A program made the position numbers and the translations under genes. Source: Alphaproteobacteria bacterium (GTDB lineage Bacteria; Pseudomonadota; Alphaproteobacteria; ATCC43930; CGMCC-115725). Taken from it: a stretch of DNA of 6,546 nt. Shown one piece after another: positions 1 to 5,878 of the stretch (the first letter of the stretch is position 1; every line of letters begins with the position of its first letter). The notes under the pieces were generated by a model. The model made no database searches and had not been told where the DNA came from. It saw only the letters and a list, made by a program, of their open reading frames with translations. The stretch covers positions 1 to 6,546 of the forward strand of contig VAZF01000111.1 in assembly GCA_005888425.1 (NCBI GenBank), given 5' to 3'.

Positions 1-706
1 AGACATGCACGGTTTTATCGCCGCCCGGCGTGTCGACAACATAGAGCCTCGCTTCATCGGGCGAAAAGGCGAGCCCGTTCGGCCGCTCCATGTCGTCGAC
101 CGCGATTGTGATCTCGCGCGTACGCTGATCGATGCGGTAGACCCGGAATGGCAGCTCCTGTTCCGCCTTGTTCCCGAGATAGTTGCCGCGAATGCCGGCG
201 CCGTTATCGCTGAACCAGATCGAGCCGTCGGATTTGACGACGACGTCGTTGGGGCCGGTCAGCCGCTTCCCGTCAAAGGTGTTCGCAAGGACCGTGATCC
301 GCCCGTCATATTCGGTGCGCGTCAGCCGCTGCGAACCCATCTCGCAGGTAATCAGCCGCCCGATGCGGTCCCGCGTGTTGCCGTTGGCGTAATTGGAGGG
401 TTGGCGGAACACGCTGACCGCTCCCGTCTCCTCCTCCCATTTCAGGAGGCGGTCGTTCGGGATGTCGCTGAACAAGAGGTAGCGCCCGTCACCGAACCAC
501 ACCGGACCTTCGGTAAAACGGCAGCCGCCGGCGATCCGCTCGATCGCCGCCATCGGCAGCGTGTATTTCGCAAAGCGCGGGTCGAGAATCTTGATATTGG
601 GGTCGGGATAGCGGATCGGCGCCGCCCCCGTGTCCCACCGCGATCCACCACCGCCACTGCCGATTTCCGCCGAACCGATCGTCAGCGTACTGCTGCTTAT
701 TGCCAT
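1..706 (-). CDS. SMP-30/gluconolactonase/LRE-family protein, 3' end cut by window edge
   Basis: The leftward frame stays open for 235 codons from the ATG at 706-704 to the left edge, so the C-terminus is missing. It reads as a six-bladed beta-propeller of the SMP-30/gluconolactonase family, metal-dependent enzymes that hydrolyse sugar lactones and related esters. Visible marks are TEGPVWFGDGRY (Glu66, the metal-ligand Glu of blade 1), SNYANGNTRD (104-113), GPNDVVVKSDGSIWFSD (151-167, with Asn153), RPNGLAFSPD (208-217, with Asn210) and YVVDT (222-226, with Asp225). Glu66, Asn210 and Asp225 match the three protein ligands of the divalent metal in the family. There is no signal peptide, so it is probably cytoplasmic. 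Residues 16-22 form a glycine-rich stretch before the propeller. The start is firm: an in-frame TGA sits three codons upstream and GAGG lies 4 bases before the ATG. The substrate cannot be told. It follows the dehydrogenase gene on the same strand after a 178-bp repeat-filled gap. Confidence 0.9.
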   Translation of the reverse strand, partial: MAISSSTLTIGSAEIGSGGGGSRWDTGAAPIRYPDPNIKILDPRFAKYTLPMAAIERIAGGCRFTEGPVWFGDGRYLLFSDIPNDRLLKWEEETGAVSVFRQPSNYANGNTRDRIGRLITCEMGSQRLTRTEYDGRITVLANTFDGKRLTGPNDVVVKSDGSIWFSDNGAGIRGNYLGNKAEQELPFRVYRIDQRTREITIAVDDMERPNGLAFSPDEARLYVVDTPGGDKTVHV

Positions 707-710
707 GTGA

Positions 711-714
711 CCTC
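711..714 (-). promoter_or_regulatory. Ribosome binding site of the SMP-30-family gene
   Basis: On the leftward strand GAGG is followed by TCAC and then the ATG at 706. The spacing of 4 bases is short but usable. The in-frame TGA overlapping this site rules out a longer N-terminus. Confidence 0.6.
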
Positions 715-728
715 ACTGCTTACGATGC

Positions 729-847
729 CCCTCACCCCGGCCCTCTCCTCGCACGCGGGGAGAGGGAGTATCGACGGTGCCGCTGTGAACCCTCGCCCCG
801 CTTGCGGGGAGAGGGCAGTCCGAGGCGAAGCCGCGGACAGGTGAGGG
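729..847. repeat. Composite palindromic repeat with three hairpins
   Basis: This intergenic element is bounded by an exact 8-base inverted pair, CCCTCACC at 729-736 and GGTGAGGG at 840-847. Inside are three separate dyads. The first, 741-766, pairs CCCTCTCCTC with GGGGAGAGGG. The second, 790-815, pairs CCCTCGCCCCGC with GCGGGGAGAGGG with one mismatch. The third, 818-838, pairs GTCCGAGGC with GCCGCGGAC around a GAA loop with one mismatch. The first two hairpins share the right half GCGGGGAGAGGG and look like two copies of one unit. I recall similar sequences scattered between genes in Bradyrhizobium and related genomes, but could not check. As RNA it would fold strongly and could end or dampen leftward transcription between the dehydrogenase and SMP-30 genes. 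It lacks a T-run, so it is not a classical intrinsic terminator. Confidence 0.8.
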
Positions 848-884
848 TGAGCCCGCAACCGCTTTGTCGCCTCCGCCGACGGCA

Positions 885-1931
885 TCACGAATTCGGGCCG
901 CGCTCCATCGAGACGGGCTGCCAACGCCGCAATCCGCTTTCCGCCAGCACCGATGGATTGACGCACGACATGGGCCATCTGCCTGACAGGACGAGCGACA
1001 ATTCCTGCCCGACCCGCCGCCGCCGCGCCGGATCGAAGCGCGAGGTTGCCGAGGCGACATGCGCGGTCAGGATCACATTGTCCATCCGGAGGAGCGGGTT
1101 GTTGCCGCCGGGGGGCTCCTTTTCGAGGACATCGAGCCCGGCCGCCGCGATCATGCCCTCGTCCAAGGCCTTGATCAGCGCTGTTTCGTCCGTCGTCGGG
1201 CCGCGCCCCGTGGAGATGTAGATCGCGGTCTTTTTCATCTGCCGGAAATGCTCTTCTCGGATCATCCGCTGGGCACTCTCGGTCGCCGGCGAATGCATCG
1301 AGAGGATGTCGGCGCGCGCCAGGAGTTCCGGCAGGCTCACGGGCTCGACGCCGCGCTCGACCATGACGATCTCTTCGATAAAGGGGTCATAGGCGATGAC
1401 ATTGAGGCCGAACGGCTTGGCGCGCTCGGCGACGGCGCGCGCGACATGGCCGAACGCAATGAGGCCCAATGTCAGCCCGCGCAGCCGCGGGATTTGCAGC
1501 AGCATCGGCCGCCCCTCGGCCCAGCGTCCCTCGCGCACCAGCCGGTCCTGCTGCACGAGGCGGCCATGCGTCGCCAGGATCAGGCGCATCGCATGATCGG
1601 CGACTTCCTCGATAAAGGTATCCGGGCAATTGGTGACCGGGATGCCCTTGGCGGTCGCCGCCGCGACATCGACCGAGTCGACGCCGACGCTGCCCAGCGC
1701 GATGATCTTGCAGCGAGAGAGCCCGTCGATCATGCGCTTTGTGATCGGGCGGCCCTTGGCATAGAGCGCGTCGGCGTCCTTTGCCGCGGTGACGAATTCC
1801 TCCTCGGACCCGGCCTTGATCTCGTAGATTTCGGCGTCGATCGCGCTGAGCGCCTCCAATTCGTAGCCGTAATCGCCGCCGGCCACCGTAAAGCTGGCGC
1901 CCGCCGGCGTCGCGATCCTGAATTTGGCCAA
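885..1931 (-). CDS. D-isomer-specific 2-hydroxyacid dehydrogenase, CtBP-like
   Basis: This is a complete 348-residue protein from a TTG at 1931-1929. It belongs to the NAD(P)-dependent D-2-hydroxyacid dehydrogenases (phosphoglycerate dehydrogenase/CtBP type), which interconvert 2-oxoacids and D-2-hydroxyacids in the cytoplasm. The split catalytic domain is residues about 1-100 and 290-325, with a nucleotide-binding Rossmann domain between. Seen: VGVDSVDVAAAT near 82-93, IEEVADHA at 107-114, the dinucleotide loop GLIAFGHVA at 156-164, Asp182 at the end of beta-2 (suggesting NAD preference), Arg243 in STGRGPTTDE, Glu272 in LEKEPP and His291 in LTAHVAS. Arg, Glu and His form the expected catalytic set. 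The dinucleotide loop is unusual: Ala replaces the first and third glycines of GxGxxG. The TTG is chosen because GGGAGG lies 6 bases before it and the protein then begins MAKFRIATP. The frame is also open from a TTG at 1997, but that adds 22 unconserved residues and overlaps a promoter-like site. Physiological substrate unknown. Confidence 0.88.
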   Translation of the reverse strand: MAKFRIATPAGASFTVAGGDYGYELEALSAIDAEIYEIKAGSEEEFVTAAKDADALYAKGRPITKRMIDGLSRCKIIALGSVGVDSVDVAAATAKGIPVTNCPDTFIEEVADHAMRLILATHGRLVQQDRLVREGRWAEGRPMLLQIPRLRGLTLGLIAFGHVARAVAERAKPFGLNVIAYDPFIEEIVMVERGVEPVSLPELLARADILSMHSPATESAQRMIREEHFRQMKKTAIYISTGRGPTTDETALIKALDEGMIAAAGLDVLEKEPPGGNNPLLRMDNVILTAHVASATSRFDPARRRRVGQELSLVLSGRWPMSCVNPSVLAESGLRRWQPVSMERGPNS

Positions 1932-1937
1932 GGGGGT

Positions 1938-1943
1938 CCTCCC
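1938..1943 (-). promoter_or_regulatory. Ribosome binding site that selects the TTG start at 1931
   Basis: Leftward GGGAGG is followed by 6 bases and then TTG. It is the best Shine-Dalgarno match in this stretch and favours the 348-residue form over the 370-residue frame starting at 1997. Confidence 0.65.
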
Positions 1944-1968
1944 AATCCGCGGAATTCCGAAGGGGCGG

Positions 1969-1997
1969 ATCAGACCGTCCGAGGCCAGGGATGTCAA
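1969..1997 (-). promoter_or_regulatory. Sigma-70-like promoter of the dehydrogenase gene
   Basis: A perfect TTGACA (1997-1992) is followed by 17 bases and TCTGAT (1974-1969, four of six matches to TATAAT). Transcription would start near 1962, about 30 bases before the TTG codon. It lies in the 107-bp gap downstream of xthA, which implies the dehydrogenase can be transcribed separately. This is a consensus match by eye only, and alphaproteobacterial housekeeping promoters tolerate much variation. Confidence 0.45.
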
Positions 1998-2038
1998 TTG
2001 CCGTAGGTGCCGCGCCTAGGCCGGCTCTGCGGGCGCCG

Positions 2039-2821
2039 TCAGACCGCCAGTTCGCACCAGATCGGCGTGTGATCGGAGGCGCGATCCTTGCCGCGCGGGC
2101 TCTTGTCGATGTCACAGGCGGCGATGCGGTCGGCGGCTTGCGGCGACAACACGAGGTGATCGATGCGCAGTCCCTCGTCGCGGTTCCAGCGGCCGGCCTG
2201 GTAATCCCAGAACGTGTATTTGTGCGGCTCCCGATGAAACACGCGATAAGCGTCGGTCAGCCCCAGATAGAGGAGGGCGCGGAAGCGGCTGCGCGATTCC
2301 GGCTGGCACAGCGCGTCATCGCGCAATGCAACCGGGTCGTAGACGTCTTCGTCCGTCGGGCAGATGTTGTAATCGCCGGCCAGCACAAACGGGATCTCAT
2401 GCTTTAGCAAATCCTCCGCGCGATCGTGCAGCCGCTCCATCCAGGCGAGCTTATAGGTGAATTTGTCGGTGCCGATCGGGTTGCCGTTCGGCAGATACAG
2501 CGAGCCGACCCGTACCTCTTCACCCGTACCGCCACTGAACGAGGCTTCGATATAACGCGCCTGCTGGTCGTCAAACCCGGGCAGGCCGGTGACAATATCG
2601 CGCGGCGGCTCCTTCGAGACGAGCGCGACGCCGTTATAGGCGCGCTGCCCGATGCATTCGACGCGATAGCCGAGCGCCTGCACTTCGAGCCGCGGGAAAT
2701 CGTCGGCGAGGCATTTGATTTCCTGCAGGCACAGCACATCGGGCTGCGCGCTCTTCAGGAAATCGAGCAGATGCGGCATCCGCACTTTGACCGAATTGAC
2801 ATTCCAGCTGGCGATCTTCAC
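2039..2821 (-). CDS. xthA: Exodeoxyribonuclease III
   Basis: The 260-residue product is an exonuclease III/AP endonuclease of the endonuclease-exonuclease-phosphatase superfamily. It cleaves DNA 5' of abasic sites and trims 3' blocked ends in base excision repair. Conserved residues are Asn7 (SWNVNS), Glu34 (LQEIK), Tyr109 (LYLPNG), Asp150 and Asn152 (GDYNI), Trp205 (YTFWDY), Asp221 (LRIDHL), and Asp250-His251 (SDHTPIW), covering the metal and catalytic sites. Started at GTG 2821, the first three fall at the same numbers as in E. coli ExoIII (7, 34, 109), which strongly supports that start. A longer frame begins at a TTG at 2917, but its 32 extra residues are encoded almost wholly by the adjacent palindromic repeat. 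The Shine-Dalgarno signal before the GTG is weak. It lies 134 bases downstream of erpA on the same strand, with no obvious promoter in the 19 bases between repeat and start, so read-through from erpA or a promoter inside the repeat is likely. Confidence 0.93.
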   Translation of the reverse strand: MKIASWNVNSVKVRMPHLLDFLKSAQPDVLCLQEIKCLADDFPRLEVQALGYRVECIGQRAYNGVALVSKEPPRDIVTGLPGFDDQQARYIEASFSGGTGEEVRVGSLYLPNGNPIGTDKFTYKLAWMERLHDRAEDLLKHEIPFVLAGDYNICPTDEDVYDPVALRDDALCQPESRSRFRALLYLGLTDAYRVFHREPHKYTFWDYQAGRWNRDEGLRIDHLVLSPQAADRIAACDIDKSPRGKDRASDHTPIWCELAV

Positions 2822-2840
2822 GGCCGACCAAGTTCCGTTC

Positions 2841-2928
2841 CGTAGGATGGGTTGAGCATCGCGAAACCCATCATATAGCGGCGCGCCTGGCGCAGCATGG
2901 GTTTCGCTCTTGCTCAACCCATCCTACG
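2841..2928. repeat. 88-bp palindromic repeat between erpA and xthA
   Basis: An exact 18-base inverted pair, CGTAGGATGGGTTGAGCA at 2841-2858 and its complement at 2911-2928, encloses a second exact 11-base pair, GCGAAACCCAT at 2861-2871 and ATGGGTTTCGC at 2897-2907. The two pairs are separated by short bulges of 2 and 3 bases, and the loop is about 25 bases. Both arms contain a GATGGGTT-like core, so the element looks like nested copies of a smaller unit. I recall closely similar sequences dispersed in many proteobacterial genomes, which suggests a miniature mobile or REP-type element; this is not verified. No target-site duplication is visible at its edges. Transcribed from erpA, it would form a long hairpin just before xthA. 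Confidence 0.85.
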
Positions 2929-2955
2929 AGGTTGCGACGAGCAATCCCCGGCCGG

Positions 2956-3303
2956 CTAAATCGAAAAGGAGTTGCCGCAGCCGCAGGACGAGGCGGCGTT
3001 CGGGTTCTTGATCTGAAACGAGGCGCCCATCAGATCCTCGACAAAGTCGACCTCGGACCCGTTCAGCAATTCGAGCGACACGTCGTCGACAACCACCCGG
3101 ATGCCGCCGTGCTCGAACACGACATCGTCGGGACTGGTCTCCTCGTCAAAGCTCAGCCCGTACTGAAAGCCCGAGCAGCCGCCGCCCGACACCGCAATGC
3201 GCAGAAAGGCCCCCTCAGCTGCCTCCTGCGCCTTCAGGGCGGTGATCCGCCGTGCCGCGCTGTCGGAAATCGTGATCCGGCGCTCGCTGGTAACGTCTGA
3301 CAT
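2956..3303 (-). CDS. erpA: Iron-sulfur cluster insertion protein ErpA (A-type carrier)
   Basis: The 115-residue product is an A-type iron-sulfur carrier of the HesB/IscA/ErpA family, which receives Fe-S clusters from the assembly scaffold and passes them to apo-proteins. The three cluster-binding cysteines are present: Cys43 in SGGGCSGFQYG, and Cys107 and Cys109 in SSCGCGNSFSI at the C-terminus. The FQYG after the first cysteine and the SFSI ending match ErpA better than IscA or SufA, so I use that name; paralogues are easily confused. Length is normal for the family. The ATG at 3303-3301 gives a standard N-terminus; GGGAG lies about 10 bases upstream, a loose spacing. It is divergent from the E1-like gene across a 145-bp gap and is followed on the same strand by xthA. 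No other suf or isc gene is in the window. Confidence 0.93.
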   Translation of the reverse strand: MSDVTSERRITISDSAARRITALKAQEAAEGAFLRIAVSGGGCSGFQYGLSFDEETSPDDVVFEHGGIRVVVDDVSLELLNGSEVDFVEDLMGASFQIKNPNAASSCGCGNSFSI

Positions 3304-3344
3304 AGGCTGCGTGCTCCCGTCTCGCCGGGTCTAACCCTAAGGTG

Positions 3345-3372
3345 TATTTAGGCATTCGCAGCCTTCTGTCAA
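3345..3372 (-). promoter_or_regulatory. Promoter-like site of erpA
   Basis: A perfect TTGACA (3372-3367) is followed by 16 bases and TAAATA (3350-3345), a weak -10 box in an A/T-rich patch. Transcription would begin about 35 bases before the erpA ATG. The -35 box lies within a dyad, CCTTCTG (3362-3368) and CAGAAGG (3378-3384). A smaller dyad, CCTAA (3336-3340) and TTAGG (3348-3352), overlaps the -10 region. Confidence 0.45.
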
Positions 3373-3384
3373 ACGCGCAGAAGG
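3362..3384. promoter_or_regulatory. Possible operator dyad in the divergent erpA/E1 control region
   Basis: CCTTCTG and CAGAAGG form an exact 7-base inverted pair with a 9-base centre, covering the erpA -35 box. A further AGAAGGC at 3421-3427, just upstream of the E1 ribosome binding site, complements GCCTTCT at 3361-3367. This could be a binding site for a regulator of both genes, but no known regulator's consensus is recognised and a dyad of this length can occur by chance. Confidence 0.3.
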
Positions 3385-3436
3385 AGGGCTGGCGCCTCCC
3401 GGGCCCGCCCCTCCATATAGAGAAGGCTGGTTGAGG

Positions 3437-3442
3437 GAAGGA
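3437..3442 (+). promoter_or_regulatory. Ribosome binding site of the E1-like gene
   Basis: GAAGGA is followed by 6 bases and then the ATG at 3449. This spacing supports that start over the in-frame ATG at 3521 (Met25). Confidence 0.6.
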
Positions 3443-3448
3443 TAAAGG

Positions 3449-5821
3449 ATGCTGCGGGCATTGCCCGGCGGGCGCGCTCAAGAGCAGGAAGAGGCCGCGG
3501 CCGACAAGCTGGCCTTGTTGATGGCGCTCGAAAAAAAGGCGCTGTGGCTCTCGACCTGGATGATCCACCAGGCCAACCATCTCCGGCCAAGCCGGGACGG
3601 GCTCAAGGTCGGCGGCCATCAGGCGTCCAGCGCTTCGGTCGCCACCTTGATGACCGCGCTTTATCTCGATGTCATGCGGCCGCAGGACCGGGTCGCCGTC
3701 AAGCCACATGCCGCGCCCCTGTTCCATGCGCTGCAATACCTGCTAGGGAACCAGAGCCGCGATAAATTGGAGCGCTTCCGCGCCCTCGGCGGCGCCCAGG
3801 CTTACCCGTCGCGCAGCAAGGATGGCAATATCGTCGATTTTTCGACCGGCTCGGTCGGGCTCGGGGTTGGCGTCACGCTCTTTGCCGCGCTGGTGCAGGA
3901 CTATCTGCGTTTGAAGCGCCTGGTGCCGAGCGACACGCCGCCGGGCCGAATGATTGCGCTCGCCGGTGACGCCGAGCTCGACGAGGGCAACATCTTCGAG
4001 GCCCTCCTCGAGGGCTGGAAGCACGATGTCCGCAATCTCTGGTGGGTCATCGATTACAACCGCCAGAGCCTCGACGCTGTGGTCTCCGACCGGCTCTTCG
4101 GCCGCATCGACGCCTTGTTCGAGATGTTCGGCTGGCGCGTCGTCACGCTGAAATACGGCCGCCTCTTGCAGACCGCCTTTGCCCGGCCTGATGGCGAGCA
4201 ATTGCGCGAATGGATCGACGCCTGCCCGAATTCGCTCTATTCCGCGCTCGTCTACAAGGGCGGCGAGGGCTGGAGAGAGCATCTCCGCCGCGATCTCAAC
4301 CGCTATCCCGGCATTCGCGCGATCCTCGACGAGCACGACGACGAGTCGCTGGGGCGGCTGATGACCAATCTCGCCGGTCACGATATGGGCTCGGTACTCG
4401 ACGCGTTTCACGCCGTTACCGATGACCAGCCGACCTGCTTTATCGCCTATACGATCAAGGGCTACGGCCTGCCCTTTGCCGGTCATAAGGACAATCATGC
4501 CGGGCTGATGAACCCGCAGCAGATGGCCTCCTTCCAGCAGAGCATGGGCGTGCCCGCGGACGCGGAATGGGACCGCTTCGCCGGCCTCGATCTGCCGCCG
4601 GAGGAATTGGAGGCGTTTCTCGCTGAGGTGCCGCTCGCGGCCAAGTCGTTGCGCCGCCATCGCCCACCGCCGCTCGCGGTTCCCGCCGAGATCGCCGCGC
4701 CGCGCGGTCGGAATCTCTCGACCCAGGAAGCCTTCGGCCGCATCCTCGGTTCGCTCGCGACGGCCGAGAACGCGCTCGCCGGTCGTGTCGTCACGACCTC
4801 GCCCGATGTGACGGTCTCGACCAATCTCGGCGCCTGGGTCAACCGCCGCGGCATCTTCGATCGCGCCGAGCGCGCCGACACGTTCCGCGAGGAAAAAGTC
4901 GTCTCGGCACAGCGCTGGGGCATGTCGCCGCAGGGTCAGCACATCGAATTGGGCATCGCCGAGAGCAATCTGTTCCTGCTGCTCGCCGCCCTCGGGCTTG
5001 CGGGGCCGATGTTCGGCGCGCGCCTCTTGCCGATCGGCACGCTGTACGACCCGTTCATCAAGCGCGGCCTCGACGCGCTCAATTACGCGCTTTATCAGGA
5101 CGCCCGCTTTATCGTCGTCGCGACCCCCTCCGGGATCACGCTGGCGCCGGAAGGGGGCGCACACCAATCGGTGTTGGAGCCGCTGATCGGCATCGCGCAG
5201 CCCGGCCTCGTGAGCTTCGAGCCGGCCTATGCCGACGAGCTCGCAGTGTTGCTGCGTTGGGCACTGGAGGAGATCCAGCGGGAGGAGGGCGAGTCCGTCT
5301 ATTTCCGGCTGTCGACCCGCCCGATCGAGCAGCATGGGCGCACGATCGATGCGGCGCTCGGGGAGGCGATCGTCGGCGGCGCCTATTGGCTGCGCGAGCC
5401 GGCGCCGGGTGCGGAGCTCGCGATCGCTTATTGCGGTGCCGTCGCTCCCGAGGCGCTCGCCGCCTGCGAAGCGCTACGCGAGGATGTCCCCGGTATCGGT
5501 CTCCTCGCCGTAACCTCGCCCGACCGGCTGCATGCCGAGTGGCGGGCGGCCTTGGCGCGCGGCGAGCCGAGCCGCGCCGAGCGCCTGTTATCGGCTCTCC
5601 GTCCTGGCGCCGCGCTCGTCACGGTCTGCGACAGCCATCCCGCGACATTGTCCTGGCTCGGCAGCGCCGCCCCGGTTTCGCTGATGCCGCTCGGCGTCGA
5701 CCATTTCGGCCAATCGGGGGACATCCCCGATCTCTACCGCGTCTACGGCATCGACTCGGATGCGATCATCGATGCCGCGGCGCGTGCCTTGCTTCGCACC
5801 GCAGGTTCCGTCAGGCACTAA
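3449..5821 (+). CDS. Orphan AceE-like 2-oxoacid dehydrogenase E1 / transketolase-family protein
   Basis: This 790-residue protein is a thiamine-diphosphate enzyme laid out like homodimeric pyruvate dehydrogenase E1 (AceE): a diphosphate-binding domain at about 25-400, a pyrimidine-binding domain at about 420-620 and a C-terminal transketolase-like domain at about 630-790. Matches to AceE include KVGGHQAS (His57, like His106), KPHAAPLFHA (His87, like His142), IKGYGLPFAGHKDNH (337-350), GIAESN (Glu505, like cofactor-activating Glu571), EGGAHQS (His572, like His640) and LGVDHFGQSGD (748-758). The diphosphate motif is atypical: GDAELDEG at 173-180 instead of GDG, ending IDYN at 201-204 where AceE has NCN. 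AceE has 887 residues; about 49 of the difference lie before the first histidine. That region of AceE binds E2. No E2 or E3 gene is beside it, and the next gene converges on it. Family placement is sure; pyruvate as substrate is not. A 2-oxobutyrate enzyme like MdeB, or a stand-alone decarboxylase or ligase, is possible. Confidence 0.88.
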   Translation: MLRALPGGRAQEQEEAAADKLALLMALEKKALWLSTWMIHQANHLRPSRDGLKVGGHQASSASVATLMTALYLDVMRPQDRVAVKPHAAPLFHALQYLLGNQSRDKLERFRALGGAQAYPSRSKDGNIVDFSTGSVGLGVGVTLFAALVQDYLRLKRLVPSDTPPGRMIALAGDAELDEGNIFEALLEGWKHDVRNLWWVIDYNRQSLDAVVSDRLFGRIDALFEMFGWRVVTLKYGRLLQTAFARPDGEQLREWIDACPNSLYSALVYKGGEGWREHLRRDLNRYPGIRAILDEHDDESLGRLMTNLAGHDMGSVLDAFHAVTDDQPTCFIAYTIKGYGLPFAGHKDNHAGLMNPQQMASFQQSMGVPADAEWDRFAGLDLPPEELEAFLAEVPLAAKSLRRHRPPPLAVPAEIAAPRGRNLSTQEAFGRILGSLATAENALAGRVVTTSPDVTVSTNLGAWVNRRGIFDRAERADTFREEKVVSAQRWGMSPQGQHIELGIAESNLFLLLAALGLAGPMFGARLLPIGTLYDPFIKRGLDALNYALYQDARFIVVATPSGITLAPEGGAHQSVLEPLIGIAQPGLVSFEPAYADELAVLLRWALEEIQREEGESVYFRLSTRPIEQHGRTIDAALGEAIVGGAYWLREPAPGAELAIAYCGAVAPEALAACEALREDVPGIGLLAVTSPDRLHAEWRAALARGEPSRAERLLSALRPGAALVTVCDSHPATLSWLGSAAPVSLMPLGVDHFGQSGDIPDLYRVYGIDSDAIIDAAARALLRTAGSVRH

Positions 5822-5853
5822 AAAACCACGCCGGCCCTAGGGGGCCGGCATGG
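5820..5853 (-). terminator. Intrinsic terminator of the peptidoglycan-binding protein gene
   Basis: GCCGGCCC (5830-5837) pairs exactly with GGGCCGGC (5842-5849) across a 4-base loop; three more pairs (CCA with TGG) extend the stem after one mismatch. Read leftward, the hairpin is followed by GTGG and six T residues (5825-5820), a standard rho-independent terminator 26 bases past the TAA at 5879. Read rightward there is no T-run after the hairpin, so it should work mainly for the leftward gene. Its T-run overlaps the stop codon of the E1-like gene (5819-5821). Confidence 0.8.
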
Positions 5854-5878
5854 CTGTCGTCGCGATTGCGATCGGTGC

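Noticed and set aside
741..838. The hairpins as CRISPR repeats
   Set aside because: There are only two similar units, they are palindromic throughout, and no regularly sized unique spacers or cas genes are present.
5..844. A 279-codon rightward open frame across the left end
   Set aside because: It is antisense to the SMP-30-family gene and runs through the palindromic repeat; its sequence shows no domain.
1059..2006. A 315-codon rightward open frame
   Set aside because: It is antisense to the dehydrogenase, which has all family motifs; a composition-driven shadow.
1998..2038. A terminator for xthA in the gap after its stop codon
   Set aside because: The stretch has short GC-rich complementary pieces around CCTAGG but no continuous stem and no T-run.
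3393..3421. A promoter for the E1-like gene with TATAGA at 3416-3421 as -10
   Set aside because: No acceptable -35 box is found 16-18 bases upstream (the stretch there is cgcctc-like), so only the ribosome binding site is listed for this gene.
3743..5335. A 530-codon open frame on the leftward strand opposite the E1-like gene
   Set aside because: It lies wholly antisense to a clearly conserved gene; the translation is Arg/Glu/Gly-rich with no family resemblance, as expected for shadow frames in GC-rich DNA.
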